The notes beneath the pieces were generated by a model. That model made no database searches, was not told where the DNA came from, and saw only the letters and a list, made by a program, of their open reading frames with translations. A stretch of DNA of 5,463 nt from NCBI GenBank assembly GCA_002344975.1, contig DDUV01000001.1:404-5866 (forward strand), read 5' to 3'. Each line of letters begins with the position of its first letter. Positions within the stretch are counted from its first letter, which is position 1. The stretch comes from Saprospiraceae bacterium UBA2329. Its GTDB lineage: Bacteria; Bacteroidota; Bacteroidia; Chitinophagales; Saprospiraceae. Shown piece after piece: positions 1 to 5,463 of this stretch. A program made the translations under genes and the position numbers.

Positions 1-1539
1 GGCAAAACGCTGAACCTCTCCACGCTGCGCTACTTCTTTGACTGCGAGGGAGAGTACGGCCACCTCTTCGAGGGGCTGGCCGTGACTGACGACGAGGAGA
101 TGATGACCCGGTATCAGGGGAAATACCCGGTCATTGAACTGTCGTTCAAGGACGTGAAAATGGGGACTTATACCACCGCCATGCAGGCCATGACCACCCT
201 ACTGTACGAGGAGTGGGCGCGGCACACCTCTCTGGCGGGGCATCCGGTATATGACAAACTGATGGCCAAGATGGAAACGAGCATGGATACCGGACAACCA
301 GCCGAGCACATCTTCTGGGACGCTATCAAAAAATTAGCGGACCTGCTGCACCAACATCACGGCGCTCAGGTAGTGCTGTTGATAGACGAGTACGACACGC
401 CTTTGGTGGATGCCTGGCTGCATGGGTACTACGACGACATGGTCAAGTTCATGCGGATGCTTTTGGGTAAGGGGCTGAAGGACAATAACGCTCTCTTCAA
501 AGGCGTACTCACAGGCATCCTGCGGGTGGCCAAGGAGAGCCTTTTCAGCGGGCTGAACAACTTCATCTCAGACGCAGGTCTCAAAGTCGGGCGCTATTCT
601 GATAAGTTCGGCTTCACAGAGCAGGAAGTAAAGACCATGTTGGCCCACTACGGTCTCAATGGCCGCGAGATGGACGAAATCACCGCTTGGTACGATGGCT
701 ACCGATACGGCGGCACCCCAATCTATAATCCTTGGTCCATCCTCAATTATGTAGCTGAGGGTGGCCAATCTCCGAGTCCTTATTGGGTGAATACCGGCGG
801 GCACGATCTGCTCAAACGGCTTTTCTTTGGTAGGGAGGCCGACGTGAAGGAGCAACTCACTACCCTGATGCGCGGCAAAAGCCTCTGTGCGGAAGTGGAC
901 GAATTTCTCACCTTCCGGGGATTGGAGACCAATCCCAATGCTATTCTCAGTCTGATGTACTTTGCGGGCTACTTGCGCATCGGCAAACAAGAGACCGTTG
1001 ACCTCATCACTGAATATGAACTGGCTATCCCCAATCGCGAGGTGTTGCTGGCCTACAGAAGTACCCTCATGGCTTGGTTCAACGAGGATTTGGGGCGCTC
1101 TTTCAACGACAAGTTGCTGGAGGCCCTCACCACGGGCGATGTACTGACCTTTGGCGAGGACTTGGCGAAATTCGTACTCAAGGTGGTCAGTTTTTACGAC
1201 ACGGCAGATAACCGCACCGAGCATTTTTACCATGCCTTTCTACTGGGACTGCTGGCCCGCTTGGATTCGGCGTACCTCATTCGCTCCAATGGAGAAAGCG
1301 GCCATGGTCGCTACGACATCTGCCTCATCCCCAAAGACTTCTCCCGGAAGGGCATCGTTATGGAAATCAAGGCGGTGCGCCCGAAACGGGGCGAAACCTT
1401 GCCCGGCCGCCTGACAGAAGCCCGCACTCAAGTACTCGCTAAAAAATACGATACAGAACTCAATGCTCATGGCGTGACAGACATCCTCCGCTTGGCCATT
1501 GCAGTGGAGGGAAAAGAGGTCGTCGTGGAGCAAGTTTAG
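1..1539 (+). CDS. AAA-ATPase with C-terminal PD-(D/E)XK nuclease-like domain, 5' truncated
   Basis: The reading frame is open from base 1, giving 512 residues without the N-terminus. The first residues, GKTLNLSTLRYFFD, are the end of a Walker A loop (family pattern RRRFGKS/T-L), so roughly 40 residues are missing upstream. The Walker B motif VVLLIDEYD is at residues 124-132. Other family signatures follow in order: TGILRVAKESLFSGLNN (171-187), FGFTEQEV (203-210), WYDGYRYGG...YNPWS (230-246), YWVNTGG (from 261) and YFAGYLRI (from 320). The C-terminal nuclease-like core has GRYD with D439 and then E455-I-K457, followed by a helix ending in AKKYDTEL. This matches the architecture AAA-ATPase_like (PF09820) plus PDDEXK_9 (PF08011), recognised by eye. 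The family is cytoplasmic, often present in many paralogues in Bacteroidota, and has no established function. Both active-site sets look intact, so an active ATP-dependent nuclease is possible but is inference. An internal ATG at base 82 is not the true start, because conserved sequence lies before it. Confidence 0.93.
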   Translation, partial: GKTLNLSTLRYFFDCEGEYGHLFEGLAVTDDEEMMTRYQGKYPVIELSFKDVKMGTYTTAMQAMTTLLYEEWARHTSLAGHPVYDKLMAKMETSMDTGQPAEHIFWDAIKKLADLLHQHHGAQVVLLIDEYDTPLVDAWLHGYYDDMVKFMRMLLGKGLKDNNALFKGVLTGILRVAKESLFSGLNNFISDAGLKVGRYSDKFGFTEQEVKTMLAHYGLNGREMDEITAWYDGYRYGGTPIYNPWSILNYVAEGGQSPSPYWVNTGGHDLLKRLFFGREADVKEQLTTLMRGKSLCAEVDEFLTFRGLETNPNAILSLMYFAGYLRIGKQETVDLITEYELAIPNREVLLAYRSTLMAWFNEDLGRSFNDKLLEALTTGDVLTFGEDLAKFVLKVVSFYDTADNRTEHFYHAFLLGLLARLDSAYLIRSNGESGHGRYDICLIPKDFSRKGIVMEIKAVRPKRGETLPGRLTEARTQVLAKKYDTELNAHGVTDILRLAIAVEGKEVVVEQV

Positions 1540-1583
1540 TGCGCCTTAGTAGTACGGACAGGAACGGGCCTTGTTTCGGGTTC

Positions 1584-1618
1584 CGTGTTTCACGTTACGT
1601 GTTCAAGGTTTCGCGTTC
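1584..1618. repeat. Degenerate CGTGTT-type tandem repeat
   Basis: Three successive units begin CGTGTTT (1584), CGTGTTC (1598) and CGCGTTC (1612), spaced exactly 14 bases apart. The first two 14-base units agree at 10 positions and the third is more diverged. A near-palindrome, CACGT-T-ACGTG, spans 1591-1601. This may be the remnant of a short tandem repeat or a spacer repeat. With so few degraded copies, chance is a real alternative. Confidence 0.35.
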
Positions 1619-1634
1619 CTTCACGCTTAGAACC

Positions 1635-1650
1635 GCGCGCCACAGCGCGC
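1635..1650 (+). terminator. Possible weak terminator hairpin after the AAA-ATPase gene
   Basis: GCGCGC-CACA-GCGCGC forms a perfect 6-bp stem with a 4-base loop, about 95 bases after the stop at 1537-1539. A run of six T follows only at 1665-1670, 14 bases beyond the stem. In a canonical intrinsic terminator the T run abuts the stem, so this is at best a poor one. It may simply be a GC palindrome. Confidence 0.25.
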
Positions 1651-1690
1651 CTACTGCATGCTTGTTTTTTGATAGGTCACACAACAACAT

Positions 1691-1700
1691 AACAACTCGC
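1691..1700 (+). promoter_or_regulatory. AACAACTCGC leader motif before the SH3b start
   Basis: The 10-base string AACAACTCGC ends 5 bases before the ATG at 1706. The identical string ends 3 bases before the ugd ATG, and a related version precedes the barrel gene. No Shine-Dalgarno sequence is present here, which is usual in Bacteroidota, where A-rich leaders favour initiation. A role in translation is inference from position and repetition only. Confidence 0.3.
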
Positions 1701-1705
1701 TGCCT

Positions 1706-2662
1706 ATGCATTCTCATCTTATCCGACTGCTGTTTTTACTGCTGCTGATTGCCTGTATTCATACACTTCCTGCCCAAACTTCACTGCCTTTGGACGAGTG
1801 GATGGTCATTGCCTCCTCGCTGCGCCTGCGCGCCGAACCCGACGCTCAAGCAGATGTATTGACGACCATTCCCAACGGAGCATTCGTGGCACATATTTCA
1901 AGTCTTCAGTCTGGCAAGCTGCTGACCGTCAATGGCTTGAAAGGATACTGGATGAAAGTGCGCTATCAAGAGCAGGAAGGCTTTGTATTTTCGGCTTATC
2001 TGTCAGGGAAATATGTACTGCTGAACGAAGGAGCGACATTGCAAAACGCCCCTGTTGTAAAGTACTGGTATGGAATTTATTACACCGAAACGGGTGAAAT
2101 GCTGCGCCCCATCAGCGTGCGTTTTGACACAGTGAAATACGATGATGGAGCTTTCGCTCATCTGGTTTTGAAAACCAATCAGAGCGCCCCCGCTATTTTC
2201 ATCATCGGCCTCAACAAGCCGCTGTCATCCCGGCAGGCAGGAATCTGGGCCGCCACTGTCGGAGCGCTTTGGAACGACCCCGACTACATCCGGGCGGGCG
2301 ATCAAACAGCGCTTCCGATCGGACGAGACAGAAATGGATTCATCCCGCCATATTATTACTTGCTGGCGACGGGCAGCTACGAATTGGAGTCCTGGGGTTT
2401 TACACAAAAAAACTTTCGCCTCTTTGTGGCCGACAACTACTCCCAGTACAAAGTCTGGCAGGAACTGACCCACATCTTGCCGGGCATCGAAAGTTTTAAA
2501 CCCGTTTGGGCCGGCGATCTGGATCAGGACGGCAAACCGGATTTGATATTAGAATGCACAACCTTCAATGCCGTTCAGGACATACTCCTGCTCAGTTCGG
2601 AGGCCCGCCCCGGAGAGTTGTTGCGCCCGGTAGCAGTGTATGTGCATCCGCCGGAATGTTGA
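1706..2662 (+). CDS. Exported SH3b-domain protein with C-terminal DxDxDG loop
   Basis: The product has 318 residues. The start at 1706 is chosen because it gives an export signal: a short basic n-region (MHSHLIR), a leucine-rich core and LPAQ at 21-24. LIAC at 14-17 also fits a lipobox, so lipidation at Cys17 competes with ordinary signal peptidase cleavage near residue 23. Residues about 33-100 look like a bacterial SH3 domain: LRLRAEPDAQADVLTTIPNG, then YWMKVRYQEQEGFVFSAYLS. Such domains commonly bind peptidoglycan or peptides in the envelope. The middle part (about 105-260) is not recognised. Near the C-terminus, AGDLDQDGKPDLIL places D271, D273, D275 and D279 in a calcium-binding loop like those of FG-GAP/VCBS or dockerin repeats, but only one copy is present. 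The last residue is a cysteine. The role is probably periplasmic or surface envelope; the exact function is unknown. It has no obvious operon partner. Confidence 0.88.
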   Translation: MHSHLIRLLFLLLLIACIHTLPAQTSLPLDEWMVIASSLRLRAEPDAQADVLTTIPNGAFVAHISSLQSGKLLTVNGLKGYWMKVRYQEQEGFVFSAYLSGKYVLLNEGATLQNAPVVKYWYGIYYTETGEMLRPISVRFDTVKYDDGAFAHLVLKTNQSAPAIFIIGLNKPLSSRQAGIWAATVGALWNDPDYIRAGDQTALPIGRDRNGFIPPYYYLLATGSYELESWGFTQKNFRLFVADNYSQYKVWQELTHILPGIESFKPVWAGDLDQDGKPDLILECTTFNAVQDILLLSSEARPGELLRPVAVYVHPPEC

Positions 2663-2693
2663 CACATCTGTCGCGTTTTCCCCGCCATATCCG

Positions 2694-2701
2694 TACCTTT
2701 G
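2694..2701 (+). promoter_or_regulatory. Bacteroidota-type -7 promoter element for ugd
   Basis: TACCTTTG is a perfect match to the Bacteroidota primary sigma -7 consensus TAnnTTTG. It lies 22 bases before the ugd ATG and 31 bases after the SH3b stop. Transcription would start a few bases downstream, leaving a leader of roughly 15-20 bases. I see no good TTG -33 element at the expected spacing; the TTGACA at 2659-2664 is too far upstream (29 bases between it and TACCTTTG). The element implies that ugd is transcribed independently of the gene before it. Confidence 0.65.
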
Positions 2702-2710
2702 CGGCCTCAA

Positions 2711-2720
2711 AACAACTCGC
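2711..2720 (+). promoter_or_regulatory. AACAACTCGC leader motif before the ugd start
   Basis: This is the second exact copy of the 10-base string found before the SH3b gene, ending 3 bases before the ATG at 2724. It lies inside the short leader predicted from the TACCTTTG promoter. It contains no Shine-Dalgarno sequence. A contribution to ribosome recruitment is possible but unproven. Confidence 0.3.
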
Positions 2721-2723
2721 ATC

Positions 2724-4037
2724 ATGAATATAGCAGTAGTAGGAACAGGATATGTAGGCTTGGTCACCGGCACTTGTTTTGCCGAAACCGGCAACCACGT
2801 CATTTGTGTGGACATAGACGCCGCCAAAGTAGAGCGCATGCGCAACGGCGAAGTCCCCATTTTTGAACCCGGCCTCGAAATCCTCTTCGAGCGCAATTCC
2901 AAACAAGGCCGCCTCGAATTCACCACCGACCTGGCCCCGGCCGTAGCCCACGCCCAAGTCATTTTTTTGGCCTTGCCCACCCCTCCCGGCGAAGACGGCA
3001 GCGCCGACCTGTCATACATCCTCGGCGTAGCGCGGCAACTGAGCGGCATGATCCAGAACTATACCGTCATCGTGGATAAAAGCACCGTACCCGTCGGCAC
3101 CTCCGAAAAAGTACACGCCATCCTCGCCGAAAATCTCAGCACAGAACTCTTCGACGTGGTCTCCAATCCCGAATTTCTGCGCGAAGGCGTTGCTGTTGAA
3201 GACTTTATGAAACCCGACCGCGTGGTGGTAGGCACCTCCTCCCCTCGTGCCGTCAAAGTGATGAAACAACTCTTCGAACCCTTTGTGCGGCAGGGCAACC
3301 CCATCCTCTTCATGGACGAGCGCTCGGCTGAAATGACCAAATACGCCGCCAATGCCTACTTAGCCACCCGCATCACTTTTATGAACGAAATCGCCAACCT
3401 CTGCGAGCGCGTGGGCGCCAATGTGGACATGGTGCGCATGGGCATGGGCAGCGACACCCGCATCGGCAAGCGCTTCCTCTTTCCCGGCGTAGGCTACGGC
3501 GGCTCCTGCTTCCCCAAAGACGTGCAGGCATTGGCCAAAACCGCCGGCGAATACAACTACGATTTCAAAATCCTCCACTCGGTCATGTCTGTCAACGACC
3601 GCCAACGGCACATCCTCGCCCACAAAATCAAAGCCAGGCTCGGCAACGATCTCAGCGGCAAAACCATCGCCGTGTGGGGCCTGGCCTTCAAGCCCAATAC
3701 CGACGACATCCGCGAAGCGCCCGCACTCTACATCATTGACGAACTGCTCGAAGCCGGCGCCGCCGTCAAAGCCTACGACCCCGAAGCCATGAGCAACGTC
3801 GAGCGTATCTACGGCAGCCGCATCACCTTTGTCAAAGACCCCTACGAGGCCCTCATCGAAGCCGACGCCTTGGCCATCGTCACCGAGTGGAGCGTGTTCC
3901 GCACCCCCGCTTTCGAGGTGCTGCGCCGTCTCCTCCGCCAACCCAACATCTTCGACGGGCGCAACCTCTACGACCTCGACTTCATGCGCGAGCAGGGCTT
4001 CTACTACGAAAGCATCGGACGCAATACGGTGCAGTAG
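2724..4037 (+). CDS. ugd: UDP-glucose 6-dehydrogenase
   Basis: This cytoplasmic enzyme oxidises UDP-glucose to UDP-glucuronate with two NAD+, supplying precursors for capsule, exopolysaccharide and LPS sugars. The product has 437 residues, a normal length. The start at 2724 places the Rossmann motif GTGYVG at residues 7-12. An in-frame ATG at 2640 is rejected because it lies inside the preceding gene and would read through the promoter. The NAD-ribose acidic residue is in VDID (about 30-32). Family catalytic residues are all visible: T121 in KSTVPVGT, E150 and E154 in NPEFLREG, K206 and N210 in MTKYAANAYLATR, and the nucleophile C262 with D266 in GYGGSCFPKD. The C-terminal UDP-binding domain has VWGLAFKPNTDDIREAP (317-333), TEWSVFR and FDGRNLYD. 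GGSCFPKD favours UDP-glucose over the UDP-ManNAc dehydrogenase (WecC) branch. Codons are strongly biased to C at third positions, more so than in the two upstream genes. A palindromic repeat begins at its stop codon. Confidence 0.97.
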   Translation: MNIAVVGTGYVGLVTGTCFAETGNHVICVDIDAAKVERMRNGEVPIFEPGLEILFERNSKQGRLEFTTDLAPAVAHAQVIFLALPTPPGEDGSADLSYILGVARQLSGMIQNYTVIVDKSTVPVGTSEKVHAILAENLSTELFDVVSNPEFLREGVAVEDFMKPDRVVVGTSSPRAVKVMKQLFEPFVRQGNPILFMDERSAEMTKYAANAYLATRITFMNEIANLCERVGANVDMVRMGMGSDTRIGKRFLFPGVGYGGSCFPKDVQALAKTAGEYNYDFKILHSVMSVNDRQRHILAHKIKARLGNDLSGKTIAVWGLAFKPNTDDIREAPALYIIDELLEAGAAVKAYDPEAMSNVERIYGSRITFVKDPYEALIEADALAIVTEWSVFRTPAFEVLRRLLRQPNIFDGRNLYDLDFMREQGFYYESIGRNTVQ

Positions 4038-4068
4038 CCTCCGGTACGGGCGACTTCAGTCGCCGAAA
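4036..4068 (+). repeat. Palindromic direct repeat, copy 1, abutting the ugd stop
   Basis: This 33-base unit recurs exactly 50 bases downstream with 30 of 33 positions identical. Its core GGCGAC-TTCA-GTCGCC (4049-4064) forms a perfect 6-bp stem with a 4-base loop, extendable to 7 pairs with a 2-base loop. The unit begins within the last two bases of the ugd TAG. Short palindromes of this GGCGACT/AGTCGCC kind resemble REP-like interspersed elements. No T run follows, so it is not an intrinsic terminator on the + strand, although it could protect the ugd mRNA 3' end. Confidence 0.7.
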
Positions 4069-4085
4069 CAAGGGCCTACAGCACC

Positions 4086-4118
4086 AGCCTACGGTACGGG
4101 CGACTTTAGTCGCTGAAA
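4086..4118 (+). repeat. Palindromic direct repeat, copy 2
   Basis: This is the second copy of the unit starting at 4036. The three differences are 4041 C to 4091 A, 4057 C to 4107 T in the loop, and 4064 C to 4114 T. The last turns the outer G-C pair of the stem into a G-T wobble, so the hairpin (4099-4114) can still form in RNA of the + strand. The spacer between the units (4069-4085) is 17 bases and contains GCCTACAG, which resembles the AGCCTACGG at the head of copy 2. The 50-base period suggests local duplication or two neighbouring insertions. Confidence 0.7.
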
Positions 4119-4154
4119 ACATGCGCCGGCCGAGCCATCCGCTCTACTAATGAC

Positions 4155-4300
4155 AGTTGTCGGCGCTGCAAGGTGATTGTTTTTGGGGCGTGCCGGCGCT
4201 CTGGCAGAAACAAAAGCGCCGTCGGGCGCCTCAGTCGCTCCTCCTGCGTCGTCACTGCCTTCGGCCCCCTCACGCAGCAGACCGCCAAGAGCCGACAGCT
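4155..4300. repeat. Putative non-coding interspersed element bounded by inverted ends
   Basis: The block begins AGTTGTCGGC (4155-4164) and ends GCCGACAGCT (4291-4300). These arms are inverted complements at 9 of 10 positions, and the odd position is a G-T wobble. Several internal complementary pairs occur: CGGCGCT at 4161-4167 and 4194-4200, either of which can pair with AGCGCCG (4215-4221); GCGCC-GTCG-GGCGC (4216-4229); and CTGCGT (4244-4249) with ACGCAG (4272-4277). The GGGGCGTG ... CCCTCACGC layout resembles non-coding GC-rich repeats I associate with Bacteroidota genomes, but this is recall, not a database match. Alternatives are a structured RNA or a decayed transposable element. Only one copy is visible here. 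Confidence 0.4.
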
Positions 4301-4334
4301 CCACACCCGATACAGGTAGAGAGTTGTCGGCTCT
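4288..4334 (+). other. Strong 14-pair hairpin upstream of the barrel gene
   Basis: Arms 4288-4301 (AGAGCCGACAGCTC) and 4321-4334 (GAGTTGTCGGCTCT) pair at all 14 positions in + strand RNA, with a single G-U wobble (4298 with 4324) and a 19-base loop. The sequence after it (AACAATGTTAATAAA) has no T run, so it is not a standard intrinsic terminator on the + strand. The left arm could instead pair with 4155-4164, making two mutually exclusive structures. It may be a structured leader for the barrel gene or part of a decayed repeat. Confidence 0.5.
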
Positions 4335-4432
4335 AACAATGTTAATAAACCGCCCGCCTCTACACCATCACAGGCCATCAGGCGTTATGTGGACGCTCAT
4401 TTCTTTTTCACACCTCGTCAACCTGCTTCCTT

Positions 4433-5443
4433 ATGAACAAAACATTCCAAACCGCCATCGCCGCACTGCCGGCATTCCTCCTCACGGTTCAATTGCTCTC
4501 ACAATCCGCCGGATTTTCCATATCGGGCGGCGCCAATTACTCCCTCTTGCAGTCGCCCGATGCGCAGGTACTCATTCCGTTTTCACAGTTTGTCAACGGC
4601 AAATTTAAAACCTACGACGTACTCTCCGAGAGCGCCTTCGAGTTTCGGCCCGGCCCCGGCGCTTTCCTCTCCGGCGGCGTGCAGTGGAACATCAGCCGCA
4701 GCCTGCTCATCGGCACCGGGCTTACCCTGCAATACAGCAGCTACGATCTGAGGCCCGATTTCCTGCGCTACCTCCCCGCGCCCGGCGGCAGCGACACCCT
4801 GTTTCTGCCTCCCACCACCATTTCCCCCACCTGCGACGAAATCGTCATCCCCGACGACTTCGACCCCGCCACCGATCCCTTTTATCGCCACGATGTGCTG
4901 CACCTGCAAATCCCGCTTGAGCTGCGCCTCCGCCCCGGCAAAGGACAGTTGGAAATAGCCGCCGGCGCCTGGGCTGCGTTGCCTGCCTTCACGTGCATTG
5001 CCAAAGAAGATGTCTTCATCAATCGCCGCTATTTCAACAATGCGACCGGCGTCACCGTCAGTGAGTGTGTTTACAGCAAAGGCACCAGCGTGGAAAATTC
5101 CGGCGACGGATTCAATAACCTGATCTTTGGCGTTCGGGGCGAATTGGCCTACCGTTTCACGCCCTCCGTAGGCATGTTTGCCGGCTACTCTTTGTCGCTG
5201 TCCAACCTGTACGACAAAGACACCAAACCCGACTTGTTGCACAGCAACATTGACGGCATTCAGGCCCGCCAACAAACCATTTCACTGGGACTGCGATACC
5301 AATGGGAGCCTGCCCGCGAGGAAGTGGACGCAGACGCCAACAGCCGCCTGAACAGAGCCACGCACGAACAGCTTTTTAAAAAGAAGAGCAAAAATTCTTA
5401 CAAAAAATATGGCCGCAAGCCGGTGAAGAAGAAGAGGAGATAG
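4433..5443 (+). CDS. PorT-like outer-membrane beta-barrel protein with basic C-terminal tail
   Basis: The product has 336 residues. The start at 4433 gives a Sec signal peptide (MNKTFQ, hydrophobic core 7-22, likely cleavage after about residue 24-26). The mature part has alternating hydrophobic/polar strands typical of small Bacteroidota barrels: GFSISGGANYSLL (27-39), PGAFLSGGVQWNI then LLIGTGLTLQYSSY, VLHLQIPLELRLRP (155-168), LEIAAGAWAALPAF, LIFGVRGELAYRF (230-242), SVGMFAGYSLSLSNLY and TISLGLRYQW (282-291). The IPLELRL motif is typical of the OMP_b-brl_2/PorT-like family. Predicted outer loops carry C134, C188 and C212. After the last strand an acidic segment (EEVDADAN) precedes a basic tail, with 13 of residues 316-336 being Lys or Arg, an unusual ending for a barrel. 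Its ligand and function are unknown; it could be structural or a small channel. The gene stands alone, 395 bases after ugd. Confidence 0.85.
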   Translation: MNKTFQTAIAALPAFLLTVQLLSQSAGFSISGGANYSLLQSPDAQVLIPFSQFVNGKFKTYDVLSESAFEFRPGPGAFLSGGVQWNISRSLLIGTGLTLQYSSYDLRPDFLRYLPAPGGSDTLFLPPTTISPTCDEIVIPDDFDPATDPFYRHDVLHLQIPLELRLRPGKGQLEIAAGAWAALPAFTCIAKEDVFINRRYFNNATGVTVSECVYSKGTSVENSGDGFNNLIFGVRGELAYRFTPSVGMFAGYSLSLSNLYDKDTKPDLLHSNIDGIQARQQTISLGLRYQWEPAREEVDADANSRLNRATHEQLFKKKSKNSYKKYGRKPVKKKRR

Positions 5444-5463
5444 GGGGCGATAAAAAAATAAAG

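Larger units (their letters stand above)
1540..1705. other. Intergenic gap with degenerate repeat and GC hairpin
   Basis: This 166-base gap separates the AAA-ATPase gene from the SH3b gene. It contains a degenerate CGTGTT-type repeat (1584-1618), a 6-bp GC hairpin (1635-1650), a run of six T (1665-1670) and an A/C-rich leader just before the next start. I see no open frame of merit and no RNA gene. No full TAnnTTTG promoter element is present; the nearest match is GTTTTTTG at 1664-1671, which lacks the TA. Confidence 0.6.
4038..4432. other. 395-base gene-free gap rich in repeats and hairpins
   Basis: The gap between ugd and the barrel gene holds two palindromic direct repeats (4036-4118), an unremarkable GC-rich join (4119-4154) and a self-complementary GC-rich block (4155-4334). 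It ends with about 98 bases of ordinary leader (4335-4432). Open frames crossing it on both strands encode low-complexity Ala/Pro/Ser/Arg-rich peptides with no recognisable domain, and I do not call them. No tRNA, rRNA or transposase remnant is evident. No TAnnTTTG promoter for the barrel gene was found in the last 100 bases. Confidence 0.7.

Noticed and set aside
568..1233. A 221-residue minus-strand open frame within the AAA-ATPase gene.
   Set aside because: It is antisense to clearly conserved family motifs and has no recognisable domain.
2659..2664. TTGACA as a -35 element for ugd.
   Set aside because: It overlaps the SH3b stop codon and lies 29 bases upstream of the -7 element, too far for either the Bacteroidota or sigma-70 spacing.
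2640..2723. An upstream in-frame ATG that would extend ugd by 28 residues.
   Set aside because: It lies inside the SH3b gene, would read through the TACCTTTG promoter, and the Rossmann fold starts normally at 2724 (MNIAVVGTGYVG).
3360..3941. A long minus-strand open frame (193 residues) across ugd.
   Set aside because: It is the antisense shadow of a C-biased, strongly coding gene; its product is Gly/Ala/Val/Asp-rich with no recognisable domain.
4049..4064. Intrinsic terminator for ugd.
   Set aside because: The stem is good, but it is followed by GAAACAAGG rather than a T run, and the same stem recurs 50 bases on as part of a repeat.
4036..4118. Possible CRISPR-like pair of repeats.
   Set aside because: Only two units, a 17-base spacer, strong internal palindromes and no cas genes nearby; a REP-like element fits better.
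4177..4608. A 143-residue open frame on the + strand running from the repeat-rich gap into the barrel gene.
   Set aside because: It overlaps the well-supported barrel CDS in another frame, its composition is Ala/Pro/Ser/Arg-rich with no domain, and it crosses the palindromic block.

Overview
The window most likely comes from a member of the Bacteroidota, probably a Saprospiria-type marine or sludge bacterium. Four observations support this. No clear Shine-Dalgarno sequence precedes any of the three complete starts. A perfect TAnnTTTG -7 promoter element (TACCTTTG) lies ahead of the third gene. The last gene encodes a PorT-like outer-membrane beta-barrel. The first gene belongs to the AAA-ATPase/PDDEXK_9 family, which is heavily amplified in this phylum. 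The genus is inferred from general resemblance only.

Layout: four genes, all on the + strand and all separated by gaps, so this is not a tight operon. (1) 1-1539 is the 3' part of an AAA-ATPase/PD-(D/E)XK protein whose N-terminus lies outside the window. (2) 1706-2662 is an exported SH3b-domain protein with a C-terminal DxDxDG acidic loop. (3) 2724-4037 is UDP-glucose 6-dehydrogenase, with its own promoter in the 61-base gap upstream. (4) 4433-5443 is an outer-membrane beta-barrel protein with an unusual Lys/Arg-rich tail.

The non-coding DNA holds the less ordinary material. Immediately after the ugd stop codon are two 33-base palindromic repeats exactly 50 bases apart. They are followed by a GC-rich, heavily self-complementary stretch (4155-4334) that ends in a 14-pair hairpin and contains mutually exclusive pairings; it looks like a decayed interspersed repeat or a structured RNA. 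The 166-base gap between the first two genes has a degenerate CGTGTT-type repeat and a small GC hairpin. All three complete genes share a CAACTCGC-like leader just upstream of the start codon.

Functionally, ugd supplies UDP-glucuronate for surface polysaccharide, and the SH3b and barrel proteins belong to the cell envelope. Apart from that general envelope theme, no shared pathway is evident. I found no convincing new multi-gene system; the best leads are the repeat/structured region after ugd and the shared leader motif.
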